A stretch of DNA of 24,329 nucleotides, from positions 1-24,329 of the IMG/VR virus record IMGVR_UViG_3300024346_000498. One strand, given 5' to 3'. This document shows, piece after piece, positions 1-9,500 of the stretch. How positions within the stretch are numbered: position 1 is the stretch's first letter; each line of letters starts with the position of its first letter. The notes below the pieces were generated by a model. The model searched no databases and was not told the DNA's origin. It saw nothing but the letters and a program-made list of their open reading frames with translations. The stretch is from a virus. Position numbers and translations under genes: made by a program.

Positions 1-3000
1 GTATTAACTGAACCAACTAAACCAACACCAGCTGTAATATTAACCGCGGTTATATCACCGGCATTAGATGTATAACCTTGGTCATTATTAAACTGGCCAA
101 GATTTATTTCTGAAATTAGTTTTCTTCTTTCTTCGCTATTATCCAATAAGATAAGTTCGTCTTGAGCACCATCTACAGCAGCTGTCATATCAGTAAGTTC
201 AGATAAGTCTAGTGTAACTGCAAATGATGAGTTACCAGCTTGATCAGCTGTAAAAGTTGCGGTTCCATCAAGGCCAGTACCAGTACTCATTGATAATGTA
301 CCATTATTTGGAATCGCGCTTGCGGGTAATGTAAATGGCTTTGTGATTACTTCAGTTACGTGGCCTTGAGAATTTACATCAACACCGGTCACGGCTGAGA
401 ATGTTCCGCTTGCCGCTAAAGTTTGGCCTGCCACAGTAGTATCACTATGTGATACGTCACTATGACTAACTTGCAATGTATGATTTTCGCCACTAACAGT
501 TGTCACATAATCGGTCGAAATTGCAGTTCCACCTCTAATACCTAAAACTTCATCCTTAGTAATTGTCGCTTGGCCATTGTCATCAACTTCTATCTTAAAC
601 GTCGTTTTATCAGCATCGTCATCAGCTCTTGAAAAGCTTCTAATTGTTAGTGTCGTATCGCCTTCAGCATATTGCCATCTATTTGTTGTTTCATTCCATT
701 TAATGTAAGCATTTACATATGAACCTCTTTCAATTTCAACAAATGAATTTTGAGTTGGAGCTGAGTTGGGCTGATCGCTATTAAGAATAATTTTATTATC
801 AGAAATCTTTAATGTTTCATTATTAACAGTAGTTTCAGTACCTTCAACATGGAAGTTACCTCTAACAATAATTGTATTATCATTACTTGTATCACCAATA
901 TAAATATCATCTCCACTTAATTGAGATAATCTAGTTTTTAGGTTTGCAGTACTTACATCAATATCAGTATTGGTATCATTACCATGGATATTAAATTGAC
1001 CAGGATTTGTATATGAAACAGTAACTGTACCAGAATCGGTAATTCTTACATCATCGCTTGTACCATCATCAAGTCTAAGGATTACATCATTACCATCAAC
1101 TCCTGAGTTTACAGCTTCAAATGTTGCTGTTCTTTGCGAAGTAAGGAATCCATGATTAGCGTCAAGATTAACAGTAACAGTATTTCCAGATCTTACTGTA
1201 TTAATTTTATTACCACCAGCGATATCTACAGTTTCGTTTGAATCGATTTGCGCTGTGCCACCAGTATCAGCTGTTAAATGCCAATGGTCATAGTTATCGT
1301 ATCTGTCATCGAAGTCATCAGTTGTAATAGCACTGATATGTCCTCTAGAATCAACTGTTACTGATTTAATATAACTCCCATCTTCTGTGCCTGGTTGTCC
1401 ATAAGTCTGAGCAGTAATACCAGATACAGGGTGGCCAAAACTAACTTTATTATTTGATGCCGCGGCAAAAGATGTTGTTAAGAATCCGTCATCGCCAAAG
1501 TTAACAACACCATTAACATTAATATCTGCCTTTTTAATACCTTCAACATAAAGATCCCAGCCATCCCAGCTTAAATCAGAAAGTGTTAATTGTCTTGTAG
1601 CAACTGTGCCATTCGCATCAGTGACATGCCCTTGAGTATCAGAGTTAATATTAAAGTCTAAATCAGAAATAACCCATGCACCAGTTAATGCTCCAGTATC
1701 GATATTAATATCATCGCCTGGATGTACTGGGTGAGAATAATCATTAGTAATAGTAAGAGTATCACCGGTTACAGAAGTTGTTATATTTGTACCACCAGTA
1801 ATGGTTAATGTATCATCATTATTATCAGCAACTGCTGTTCCTGAATCGCCTGATACATTTTTAAATATATATTGTGACGAACCTTTATCAGTATTAGTCA
1901 ATCCAGCAGAACTATTACCTGACTGATTTGCAGTCATTGAACCAGAACCAGCAAGTCCTGAAGAACCAGATACTGTAAATGTACCATTACCAATGGTAAC
2001 AGATCCTGTAGATGCTGTAGCTCCAGTAACGTGACCAAAATCGTCAAACGTTAAAGATAAATCTTGAATAAATGTATTACCACTATTATTTTGAACAAGA
2101 TTTGCTGCTTCTGTAACAGCTTCGTGTGCAATTGTAATTGTTGATGTTTCGCCAACCTTTGAATCAGTAATTGTAATATGGTCACCACCAACAAAGTTAA
2201 CTGTATCTGTATTACCTACTTGATCAACTTCAGTTCCACCACTTTGCAATACCCAGTATGGATTAGTTGCTTGATATCTAGTATCAAAGTCACCAGTTGT
2301 AATCGCGCTAACGTGACCTTCGGCAGTAAGGGTAAGCGATTTAATATACTTACCATCTTGTGTACTTGGACCAAAGTTTCCAGCTGTGCCTGAATTGTCA
2401 GTAAGTACGTTTTTATGAGTTAAGCTAAGCGTTTGAGTTCCTGAATTAGCAGAAATATTTACAACATCGTCATCGGTAAATGTAAGAGTATCGTCATTAC
2501 CATCAGCATCAATAGTTACTGCACCAACTAAAATATTTTTAAATATATCTTGTGATGAACCCCTATCTGTATTAGTGATAGTAATAATATTATCACCACT
2601 ACCTACTGTAGTAATACCAGTGCCTTGAGTAATATTTAATGTATCTGAATTAACATCTGCGGTAGCACTAGTACCACTTGAAGGAGCTACTGTTTTAAAG
2701 ATTTTTTGTGAAGATCCTCTATCAGTGTTAATATAATTAGTTACAACTGTAGCACCAGTCTTAGTTACCGTTTCGCTTAGACCTAAACCAGCGCTGAATG
2801 TTAAGTTATCAGATGGTCCAAAATCTACGCTTTCAATTTGAGGCGGATTAAGCGTAGCAGTTGAAAGAATTAAAGCTCCATCAGCTTCCCATCTGCCATA
2901 AGTACCATCGCCATTATCATGGCCATAGTTATAAACAATTGAGTGAGCACCAGTGACATTACTAGCAACGCCACTAGGACTTGTGATTGGACCAACTTCA

Positions 3001-6000
3001 AGACCAAATCCACCAGTTGAAGGTTCAGATGTTAAACCGTTTCCAGCTAAGACTAATGTGTCTTCGACTGTTAGTGTTTCAGTATTAAGTTCAACAGTAT
3101 CGCCTTCGACATAAAGATCACCAGCAACATATAGATCTTCTCCAATACCAACACCACCGGTCACTACAAGAGCTCCAGTAGTAGATGATGAAGAAGCAGT
3201 ACCGTTACTTATTGTAGTAACACCATCAACATTAACCGTTGAATTAAATTCTCCATGACCATCAACTGTGAGACTTGAATTAAGATCGGTATGTCCATCG
3301 ACTCTACCAGTTCCTTTAGCAACAAAGTTACCATTAGAAGCAGTAACATTAAACTTAGTCGCTCCAACTTCGAAGTTTCCATCAACATCTAACGTACCAT
3401 CAATTTGAGTATTACCAGAAGTTGCTGTTACATTAAACTTATTATTACCAACTCTAAAGTTACCATCGATTCCACCAGTTCCGTCAACTTCAAGAGTACC
3501 ATCAATTTGAGTATTACCAGAAGCTGCTGTTACATTAAACTTATCAGCACCAACTCTAAAGTTACCATCTACTCCAGCAGTACCATCTACTTCTAAAGTT
3601 CCATCGATCTGAGTATTACCACTAGCCGCAACAACATTAAACTTGTTTACACCGACTCTAAAGTTACCATCAACGCCTAGTGTTGAATCAAGCTCGGTAG
3701 TTCCTGTTACAGATAGATTGCCACCAACACCAACGTCTCCAGAAACTCCAAGAGTTGATAACGATGTATGTCCAACCACTCCAAGAGTTCCACCAATAGT
3801 TGTATTAACACTAACTGTTAGATTATTTTCTACTGTAAGATTATTATTAAATGTAGCATTAGTGCCACTACCTGTTAACATTGTAGTAGTACCAGATTTA
3901 ATAATTAAATTACCATTACCAGTATGACTAAATGCGCCAAATTCATTAGCAGAGCCATTGTCTCTTAGTTTAATATCACCACCGTCTGCGTCTAAAATAA
4001 TATCTGCAGATGAATTTATTAAAAATTGTCCTGATGTAACACCAAATGAATTTGCGCCTGCGCTAATCTCATAAGTAGATGCATCAAACACTGATTCAAT
4101 TTCGTTAATAGCACCTACTAAATGAGATGCTGTTGTGTCTAATGTTACAGAACCTGTTGTATGAATATCATCATATATTTCGTTAATGGCATCTAGGATC
4201 GAAGTTTTGTCTGCTGTTTTAAGATCAGACATTTCTCTTCTATTTCCACCAGATCCAGCATTACCTGAATTAAATAAGTCTGCTTCGATTTCATTAATAG
4301 CATCAACAATGTTTGTATTAGTTGTGTGAAGAGATGTTAGAGATCCACTTGTATTAATATCATCATAGATATTTTTTATTGCTGTAGTGATATCTGAACC
4401 TTGAGCTGAGTAATCAGTATCTCCAATTTCAGCATCAATGACTCTTACAGCAGCTGATAAATTAGTTGAATTAGCAGCATCTACAGGACCACCAGTTCCA
4501 AACGCCATATTACCAATTTGATCTTCATGTTCTCTTAATGAATCTCTTACGTTTTGAGCGGCTGTTGTTAACTGATAGTCACCGTTTGCGCCTCTTAAAA
4601 ATGCTTCAATTTCATTGATAGCATCAATAATGTTATGGGCATTAGTACCCATAGCATAACCAGTTCTTTCGGATAAGTCATCTCTTAAAACATTTTCTAA
4701 TTCATTAATCGCAGCCACTGCAGAAGTAGTCACATTAGTATCTAATGCTGTATGATCCCCAAGTTCAGTTCTTAGTTCTTCAACAGCTTCTTTAAAATAA
4801 TCAGCAGACAATCCAGCAAATGATACTCCAGTACCATTAACAAAAAGTTCACTATGAATTTCATTAATAGCGTCTAGGATCGAAGTTTTGTCTGTAGTTA
4901 AAAGATCAGATCTAGTTCTTTTTGTTGCGCCTTCGCCATTAAATAAATCTTCTTCTAATTCATTAACAGCTTCGGTAAGATCATTAGCCGAAGTGTGAAG
5001 AGCCAGATCACCAACTTCTACGTGAAGTTGATCAAGAGCTTTTGAAATAGTATTATCGGCTGATGAAATACTATGGAACTCTGTATGGTTACCAATTTGA
5101 TCTTCATGTTCTCTTATTGCAGCAGTTAAATTGGCATTGCCATCAGTTCCTAAGTTGCTAAGAGTAACATCGCCTACTTCAGCATGTAATTGATTTAGCG
5201 CACCAGTAATTGTGTTATTAGAATCTCCAGCATCTACAGTGCTAATACTTTCATTACCAATTTGATCTTCGTGTTCTCTAATAGCAGTTTCTACAGTTGA
5301 AGCTGCTGTACCCATTGCTAAAGCAGTAATTGTTCCAAGTTCAGCATCATGCTCATTAATTGCTAGAACTAAGTCATTAGCAGCAGTTGTTAAACTTTCA
5401 ACAGTACCAATGTCATCTTGTAATTCGTTAATTGCAGCAACAAGATCTAAAGAGAAAACTTTAATTTGATTAGATCCTGTAGCAGGTGTTGTTAATTCGA
5501 TGTAAGATCCATAAGTGTTATCTATTGCAGTAAGACTTCCATGCGCAGTAATTGTATTACTAGAACCTAAAGCTCTTATAGATGAACCAGTACCAGTTGG
5601 AATAAAGCTTCCGTTGTAAGTTTTGACTCTTATAACGCCATCAGATACAGAATGTAAAGTACCATACCAATCAGCATTTGTTTCAACGCCAGCTTGAGTT
5701 GTTTGTGAGCTACCTTGATAAACAGTAACTCCTCTTGTAAAGTTTGTAAGTGTTGGAGATCCAGTATGAGTAATTGTTGCTTTGATATCAGCTGCGTGGA
5801 ATCCATTAGGACCCATCCCTTGGGTAAGTTCAGTACCATTATTATAGACTCTAGCAATAGCAACGGGGTATGATTCAATTACAATTCTAATTACATTTGC
5901 TGCATCAACGGTGTCTGGAGAAGAAGCTCCAACTTTAAGATCGGCTGATGAACTAAATGTACCTGAAGAATCTCTTACAAGAATTTTATCAGTTGTTGCT

Positions 6001-6350
6001 GATACAATATATGCTTGCCAACTTGGAGTTCCACTAGTTCCTTGATAGACGACAGCGTCTTCAACGTACGACGAGTCAAGAGAAGAAACAGATTCTAGAA
6101 TAATATAACCAGCAGTATTATCAATAGTATGCGCTGGACTAGTCTCAAACCTAGCTGTTTTTGCTGGAGACGAAGTATCTGAACCAGCAAAAAGTGTTTG
6201 ACCCGATGATGCTGAATAGACATATGTCTTATCAGCCATTAAAGCATTAAGTTGCTCATTATCACCTAAGTGAAGAGAAATTTCGTTTGACTTCTGTCTA
6301 AGTTTCTCTAGTGTGTCCGTTTTATAAATTCTAGTTTCTTTGTTAGCCAT
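1..6350 (-). CDS. Giant repetitive tail-fibre-like structural protein (C-terminus beyond window)
   Basis: I checked this frame codon by codon from the ATG at 6350 to base 1 and found no stop, so at least 2116 codons are visible and the 3' end is missing. The start begins MANKETRIYKTDTLEKLRQ and overlaps the previous stop as TAATG, with a GGTGG ribosome-site-like sequence just upstream. In order: an N-terminal domain (about 1-295); 17 helical repeats of the form AINE(I/L)E-xx-(I/L)G (about 299-756); beta-type tandem repeats built on DGNFRVG (about 887-1007); a segment with ALVVTGGVGIG and VEGDTVELNTETLTV; then a long Thr/Asn/Gly/Asp-rich region with TDRGSSQ-IFK and GHVT motifs. Low-complexity beta repeats and GHVT motifs are typical of phage fibres and large virion proteins of marine T4-like phages. 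A host-contacting fibre or other peripheral baseplate appendage is inferred; no T4 fibre homologue can be assigned. Confidence 0.85.
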   Translation of the reverse strand, partial: MANKETRIYKTDTLEKLRQKSNEISLHLGDNEQLNALMADKTYVYSASSGQTLFAGSDTSSPAKTARFETSPAHTIDNTAGYIILESVSSLDSSYVEDAVVYQGTSGTPSWQAYIVSATTDKILVRDSSGTFSSSADLKVGASSPDTVDAANVIRIVIESYPVAIARVYNNGTELTQGMGPNGFHAADIKATITHTGSPTLTNFTRGVTVYQGSSQTTQAGVETNADWYGTLHSVSDGVIRVKTYNGSFIPTGTGSSIRALGSSNTITAHGSLTAIDNTYGSYIELTTPATGSNQIKVFSLDLVAAINELQDDIGTVESLTTAANDLVLAINEHDAELGTITALAMGTAASTVETAIREHEDQIGNESISTVDAGDSNNTITGALNQLHAEVGDVTLSNLGTDGNANLTAAIREHEDQIGNHTEFHSISSADNTISKALDQLHVEVGDLALHTSANDLTEAVNELEEDLFNGEGATKRTRSDLLTTDKTSILDAINEIHSELFVNGTGVSFAGLSADYFKEAVEELRTELGDHTALDTNVTTSAVAAINELENVLRDDLSERTGYAMGTNAHNIIDAINEIEAFLRGANGDYQLTTAAQNVRDSLREHEDQIGNMAFGTGGPVDAANSTNLSAAVRVIDAEIGDTDYSAQGSDITTAIKNIYDDINTSGSLTSLHTTNTNIVDAINEIEADLFNSGNAGSGGNRREMSDLKTADKTSILDAINEIYDDIHTTGSVTLDTTASHLVGAINEIESVFDASTYEISAGANSFGVTSGQFLINSSADIILDADGGDIKLRDNGSANEFGAFSHTGNGNLIIKSGTTTMLTGSGTNATFNNNLTVENNLTVSVNTTIGGTLGVVGHTSLSTLGVSGDVGVGGNLSVTGTTELDSTLGVDGNFRVGVNKFNVVAASGNTQIDGTLEVDGTAGVDGNFRVGADKFNVTAASGNTQIDGTLEVDGTGGIDGNFRVGNNKFNVTATSGNTQIDGTLDVDGNFEVGATKFNVTASNGNFVAKGTGRVDGHTDLNSSLTVDGHGEFNSTVNVDGVTTISNGTASSSSTTGALVVTGGVGIGEDLYVAGDLYVEGDTVELNTETLTVEDTLVLAGNGLTSEPSTGGFGLEVGPITSPSGVASNVTGAHSIVYNYGHDNGDGTYGRWEADGALILSTATLNPPQIESVDFGPSDNLTFSAGLGLSETVTKTGATVVTNYINTDRGSSQKIFKTVAPSSGTSATADVNSDTLNITQGTGITTVGSGDNIITITNTDRGSSQDIFKNILVGAVTIDADGNDDTLTFTDDDVVNISANSGTQTLSLTHKNVLTDNSGTAGNFGPSTQDGKYIKSLTLTAEGHVSAITTGDFDTRYQATNPYWVLQSGGTEVDQVGNTDTVNFVGGDHITITDSKVGETSTITIAHEAVTEAANLVQNNSGNTFIQDLSLTFDDFGHVTGATASTGSVTIGNGTFTVSGSSGLAGSGSMTANQSGNSSAGLTNTDKGSSQYIFKNVSGDSGTAVADNNDDTLTITGGTNITTSVTGDTLTITNDYSHPVHPGDDINIDTGALTGAWVISDLDFNINSDTQGHVTDANGTVATRQLTLSDLSWDGWDLYVEGIKKADINVNGVVNFGDDGFLTTSFAAASNNKVSFGHPVSGITAQTYGQPGTEDGSYIKSVTVDSRGHISAITTDDFDDRYDNYDHWHLTADTGGTAQIDSNETVDIAGGNKINTVRSGNTVTVNLDANHGFLTSQRTATFEAVNSGVDGNDVILRLDDGTSDDVRITDSGTVTVSYTNPGQFNIHGNDTNTDIDVSTANLKTRLSQLSGDDIYIGDTSNDNTIIVRGNFHVEGTETTVNNETLKISDNKIILNSDQPNSAPTQNSFVEIERGSYVNAYIKWNETTNRWQYAEGDTTLTIRSFSRADDDADKTTFKIEVDDNGQATITKDEVLGIRGGTAISTDYVTTVSGENHTLQVSHSDVSHSDTTVAGQTLAASGTFSAVTGVDVNSQGHVTEVITKPFTLPASAIPNNGTLSMSTGTGLDGTATFTADQAGNSSFAVTLDLSELTDMTAAVDGAQDELILLDNSEERRKLISEINLGQFNNDQGYTSNAGDITAVNITAGVGLVGSVN
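1863..2730 (-). repeat. Three TDRGSSQ-xIFK repeats in the giant fibre gene
   Basis: Three copies of the peptide TD(R/K)GSSQ-x-IFK are coded near 2696-2730, 2541-2578 and 1863-1900. Each is followed by a Gly/Asp/Thr-rich segment with a DTL(N/T)I-T-type strand. Related YIKS(L/V)T-xx-GH(V/I)SAITT-xDFD-RY units lie between or near them, around 2280-2360 and 1310-1390. This indicates a repeated module of about 160-280 residues in the distal half of the protein. Confidence 0.7.
3330..3695 (-). repeat. Tandem 102/84-bp repeats coding DGNFRVG beta units
   Basis: The block coding DGNF recurs with its plus-strand anchor (gttaccatc or gtttccatc) at 3663, 3561, 3459 and 3375. The spacing is 102, 102 and 84 bases, giving 34-, 34- and 28-residue units. 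Each unit reads roughly DGNFRVG-xx-KFNVTAASGNTQI-DGTLEVDG. The short unit lacks six residues found between DGTLEVDG and DGNF in the longer ones. DNA-level similarity between units suggests recent duplication or slippage. The encoded pattern looks like beta-solenoid rungs. Confidence 0.85.
4086..5450 (-). repeat. 17 helical AINEIE-type repeats within the giant fibre gene
   Basis: Translated from the minus strand, this stretch contains 17 copies of a short helix pattern, A-(I/V/L)-(N/R)-E-(I/L/H)-x-x-x-(I/L)-G or close, spaced about 20-45 residues apart. Examples are AAINELQDDIG, TAIREHEDQIG, DAINEIEADLF and GAINEIESVF. Some copies are nearly identical at DNA level: the REHEDQIG coding block recurs near 4511, 5090 and 5257, and the DKTSILDAINEI block near 4170 and 4856. 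Alternating short helices and loops suggest a coiled or trimeric shaft; that structure is inferred. Confidence 0.85.
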
Positions 6351-6574
6351 TATTTTCCACCAATTAGTTTCTGTAGCATTTTCTTAATTTCAGCAACATC
6401 GCTCTTAAGATTATCTATATCTTTACTCTGTTGAGCATCTATCAATTGTTTATCTTTCGTAGCTTTGATCTGCACTCTTCGTGCTAAATAAGCATCGTTA
6501 TTAGTATTTATAATAGCTTTAGTGACGGTATCTCGCTCGAGGCCAGGTTTATCCTTTACTTTTTTATTAGCCAT
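6350..6574 (-). CDS. Small coiled-coil protein of unknown function, between baseplate and fibre genes
   Basis: A 74-residue, lysine-rich protein with no recognised family. The C-terminal half (about residues 40-70, from KDKQLIDAQQ to IKKMLQKLIGG) has heptad-like spacing of I/L residues and reads as a coiled coil. No signal peptide or membrane segment is visible. The ATG at 6574 has a good ribosome site (GGAG) about eight bases upstream. Its stop overlaps the start of the giant fibre gene (TAATG), and the gap to the gene upstream is only 12 bases. Placement and coupling suggest a small virion component, trimerisation aid or assembly chaperone for the fibre; this is inference. Confidence 0.7.
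   Translation of the reverse strand: MANKKVKDKPGLERDTVTKAIINTNNDAYLARRVQIKATKDKQLIDAQQSKDIDNLKSDVAEIKKMLQKLIGGK
6505..6512 (-). promoter_or_regulatory. Candidate T4-type late promoter upstream of the giant fibre gene
   Basis: An exact TATAAATA octamer on the minus strand, inside the 74-residue gene and about 155 bases before the fibre start. T4-type late promoters consist of little more than this octamer. A few chance copies are expected in AT-rich DNA, so this internal one is weakly supported. Confidence 0.3.
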
Positions 6575-6586
6575 TTAATTTCTCCA

Positions 6587-9500
6587 TTAAGTAGCAGCAA
6601 TAGCTCTAAAATCTTTTACAGTAGGCGGAGTTGATGAATTTTGAGATCTCATAATGATTTTAAAGGCCATTGAACCAAAGCTACCAGCAGGATCAATTGA
6701 GTATTTAACTTCATTATAAACATCATCGCTATTATTTATAGGCATATCATTTGATGGTAAAGCATACGTCCAATCAAGTAGATCAAAATCAGTGTCTGAA
6801 CCTGCAGGAAGAGTTTTATAATATAAATCAATGTTAGTACCAGAAGGTCTATTTATTGACATATAAAGATCAATCACATCAGCTTCTTCAACTAGATCGA
6901 TTTTCTTAGTGATATACTTACAAAGCTCTGATCCGCCATAAGCATTTGTTTCAGCTGTAGTTCCATTATCGCCAATTTTATTTTGTACAGCAATAACAGA
7001 TAATCTATTAGCATCAAGAACTGGACTTAAATGATCTTTATTACTTGTAAATACTGCTTTTAGTTTAAATGTCTTTATGCCACTATCTTCATTAGACGGA
7101 GAAGAAATAACTCTTGGATTAGAAAAGAATTCATTCATATTTGGCAATACTTCAATTTCGTCTTGAGCTTGATACGCAGTTTCATTTCCATCAATCGATT
7201 GTTGCGATGTCGAAACTAGATAATATCTAATATCTGTTTCTGGCAATATCATTTGAGAAGCTACAATATTACATAAGTCAAAATGTATATTTCCGGTGGC
7301 TGTTATATTTGAACCTCCGCCAGCACCAACGCCAGTTGAGTTATTAGTTGATACATCTGAATTTTTAGCTGTAATAGTATATGAATCATGCTTAATATTA
7401 GAAATTATATGAGTTCCATTTATATTGTTGGCTGCAATACCATTAAACGCCGCTGCTCCAGCAATAATAACTGATGATGAACTTTGATGTATACCATGAT
7501 TAGGATGTATAACCGTAATAACTCCTGAATTTTGAGTTGTTGATAAAGAGTCAGGATTAAGCTTTGTAGGTTGGATAATATCATTTACAAATGTTACTTC
7601 CTTAGATGCATTAACACTAAATTGAGCTCTATTTAAAGTAAACTTAAGATCTTTACTTTGATCCGGAGTCCAAGTTGAAGCGTTTTGAGAAGTAAAGAAC
7701 GAACCACCATGTGGTTGCTTATTAATTCTGTAATTAGCATTAGTTACATCAAAGCCACCCATTTCAGCAACCCAAGCTTCATATTCATCGCAATCAGCTT
7801 GTATGACAATAGCATATTCTTGATCTTGTTGTAAATAAACTGGAGTTTCAAAATTAAATCTAGTTGAAGAGGCTGCAGTTGCTGATATATTAACATCTCC
7901 TGGGTACATATCAACTTCACTACCTGGAACAACCGTTTGAGTTGGTATACCATTTTCAACTGTAACAATACTTACGCAAACCGGAATTTGAACATCATCT
8001 CCAGTTTTTACGTTATACTTAGTTCTAAAAAATAAATCAACAGAGCTTGCAAATAATCCACCTTGTTTTTCTATAAGAATTGTTTGTGCTAATGGATCGT
8101 GCCAAGTTGTAGTTGTTTTTCTAAACGTTTCACTAATAACTCTGTCTTGATTTAGTCGACTAGTTTCTAATCTAGGAACTTTAGTATTAGTAATAGTCCT
8201 TTGTGTAGACTCAATAAGACCTTGAGCATGAAACATTGTTTCAGCACCAGTACCTTCAGCTTGTTTATTATTAGTTTGCGAATCAGATAATCTAAATTCT
8301 TTAGTACCAGTTTTAAACTTCATAGTACTATTTCTAGGAATAATAAACGTACCTGAAATTTCGCCTTTATTATCAGTAGATAAAATCCCACTAGAAGATC
8401 CTGGGTGAGACGTACTACCTGCATAGTTTAATACTGAAGTAGTTTCAGACCACTCTTGATATGCTTCTTCTCTACAAAATGCTGTAACATTAACATCATT
8501 AAAGAATGCATACACTTTAGTGTTTGGTTTCATTCGAGTAGCTTTAAAATAAATCTTTCTTGATCTCATAAATGGAACGAAGTTAACTTCAACTATTCTA
8601 TTTCCACTATCTCTAGTTACAGTGTCGAAAGTAACGTCGGTTCTTAAGCCGCTTCTTGATTGATTATGGCTAAGAGTAGTAGTTGTTGTAGTATCTCTTC
8701 TAATGTTTCCACGTCTTCTGCCTCTACGACTTCGGAAACCTTCTTGTCTCCACCAAGCTCTTCTTTCCGAACGAGTAGTTTTTCTAGAGGATACTGAAGT
8801 TTCTACTTGTCGACCTGTCCAGTTAGTTTCCCACTCGTTCCAAACAGTACCAAGAATACCTTGCTCTTTAGCTCTTTCAACAAACTGGTTATATTGACCA
8901 TCATCATTAATAATAATATCTGGTCTAACATCAGTCTCTTTCCACTCATCCGATTCTGGTGAAAGATGAACTCGACCATTCCAAGTAAACACGTTATATG
9001 GGTTTACGTTTATAGCAACAGAAGCATAAGGCTGAACTGTATGAGAAACTTGAGTAAATGGCATTGTCCAAACTGAGCCAGTTTTCTGTGCAGTGCCTGC
9101 AATATTGGAAGCAGTAATAAGATTTACGTTATTAGTTGGACACTCTGGTCTTAATATTCCATTTTCTTTATCAACAGATTCACTACATTCTGGATGTCCC
9201 ATATTAGCAACTGATTGATCTTTAAATGAATCTACAATCATGCCATTTTTAAATCTGCTTAAACCAGCACTATCAACCATATGAACATCAGCAGCTGATT
9301 GTTCTAGTAAAGATAAAGAAGTATAATATTCTAAATTCTTAATTCTCTTATCAAGCTTGCCAATATCACGCATTGTGTATCTTTTATTATCTTTGATTTC
9401 TGGAATAACATCGCCTAAATCAAAGATATAAGGCTTTAACTTTAAAGAGTATAGAGTGAGGCCATCTTCTTTATCTTCAGGAGGTTGCGGATATGGTGAT

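Noticed and set aside
899-906. TATAAATA on the plus strand
   Set aside because: It lies inside the fibre gene on the opposite strand, with no gene downstream of it; best explained by chance in AT-rich DNA.
2178-3927. Three short plus-strand ORFs (near 2178, 3405 and 3643)
   Set aside because: They are antisense to the fibre repeats; the repeated peptides in the second one mirror the tandem DNA repeats below and have no ribosome site.
3330-5450. CRISPR-like repeat array
   Set aside because: Repeats are in frame, vary in sequence, keep a coding pattern and have no constant repeat with unique spacers.
5630-5878. 82-residue minus-strand ORF inside the giant fibre region
   Set aside because: It is in a different frame from the continuous fibre frame that I verified without stops; composition (Leu/Gln/Ile-rich) is that of an out-of-frame shadow.
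8703-8897. Plus-strand ORF opposite the Arg-rich patch
   Set aside because: Antisense to a clearly coding segment; Leu/Arg-rich composition follows from the opposite strand's codons.
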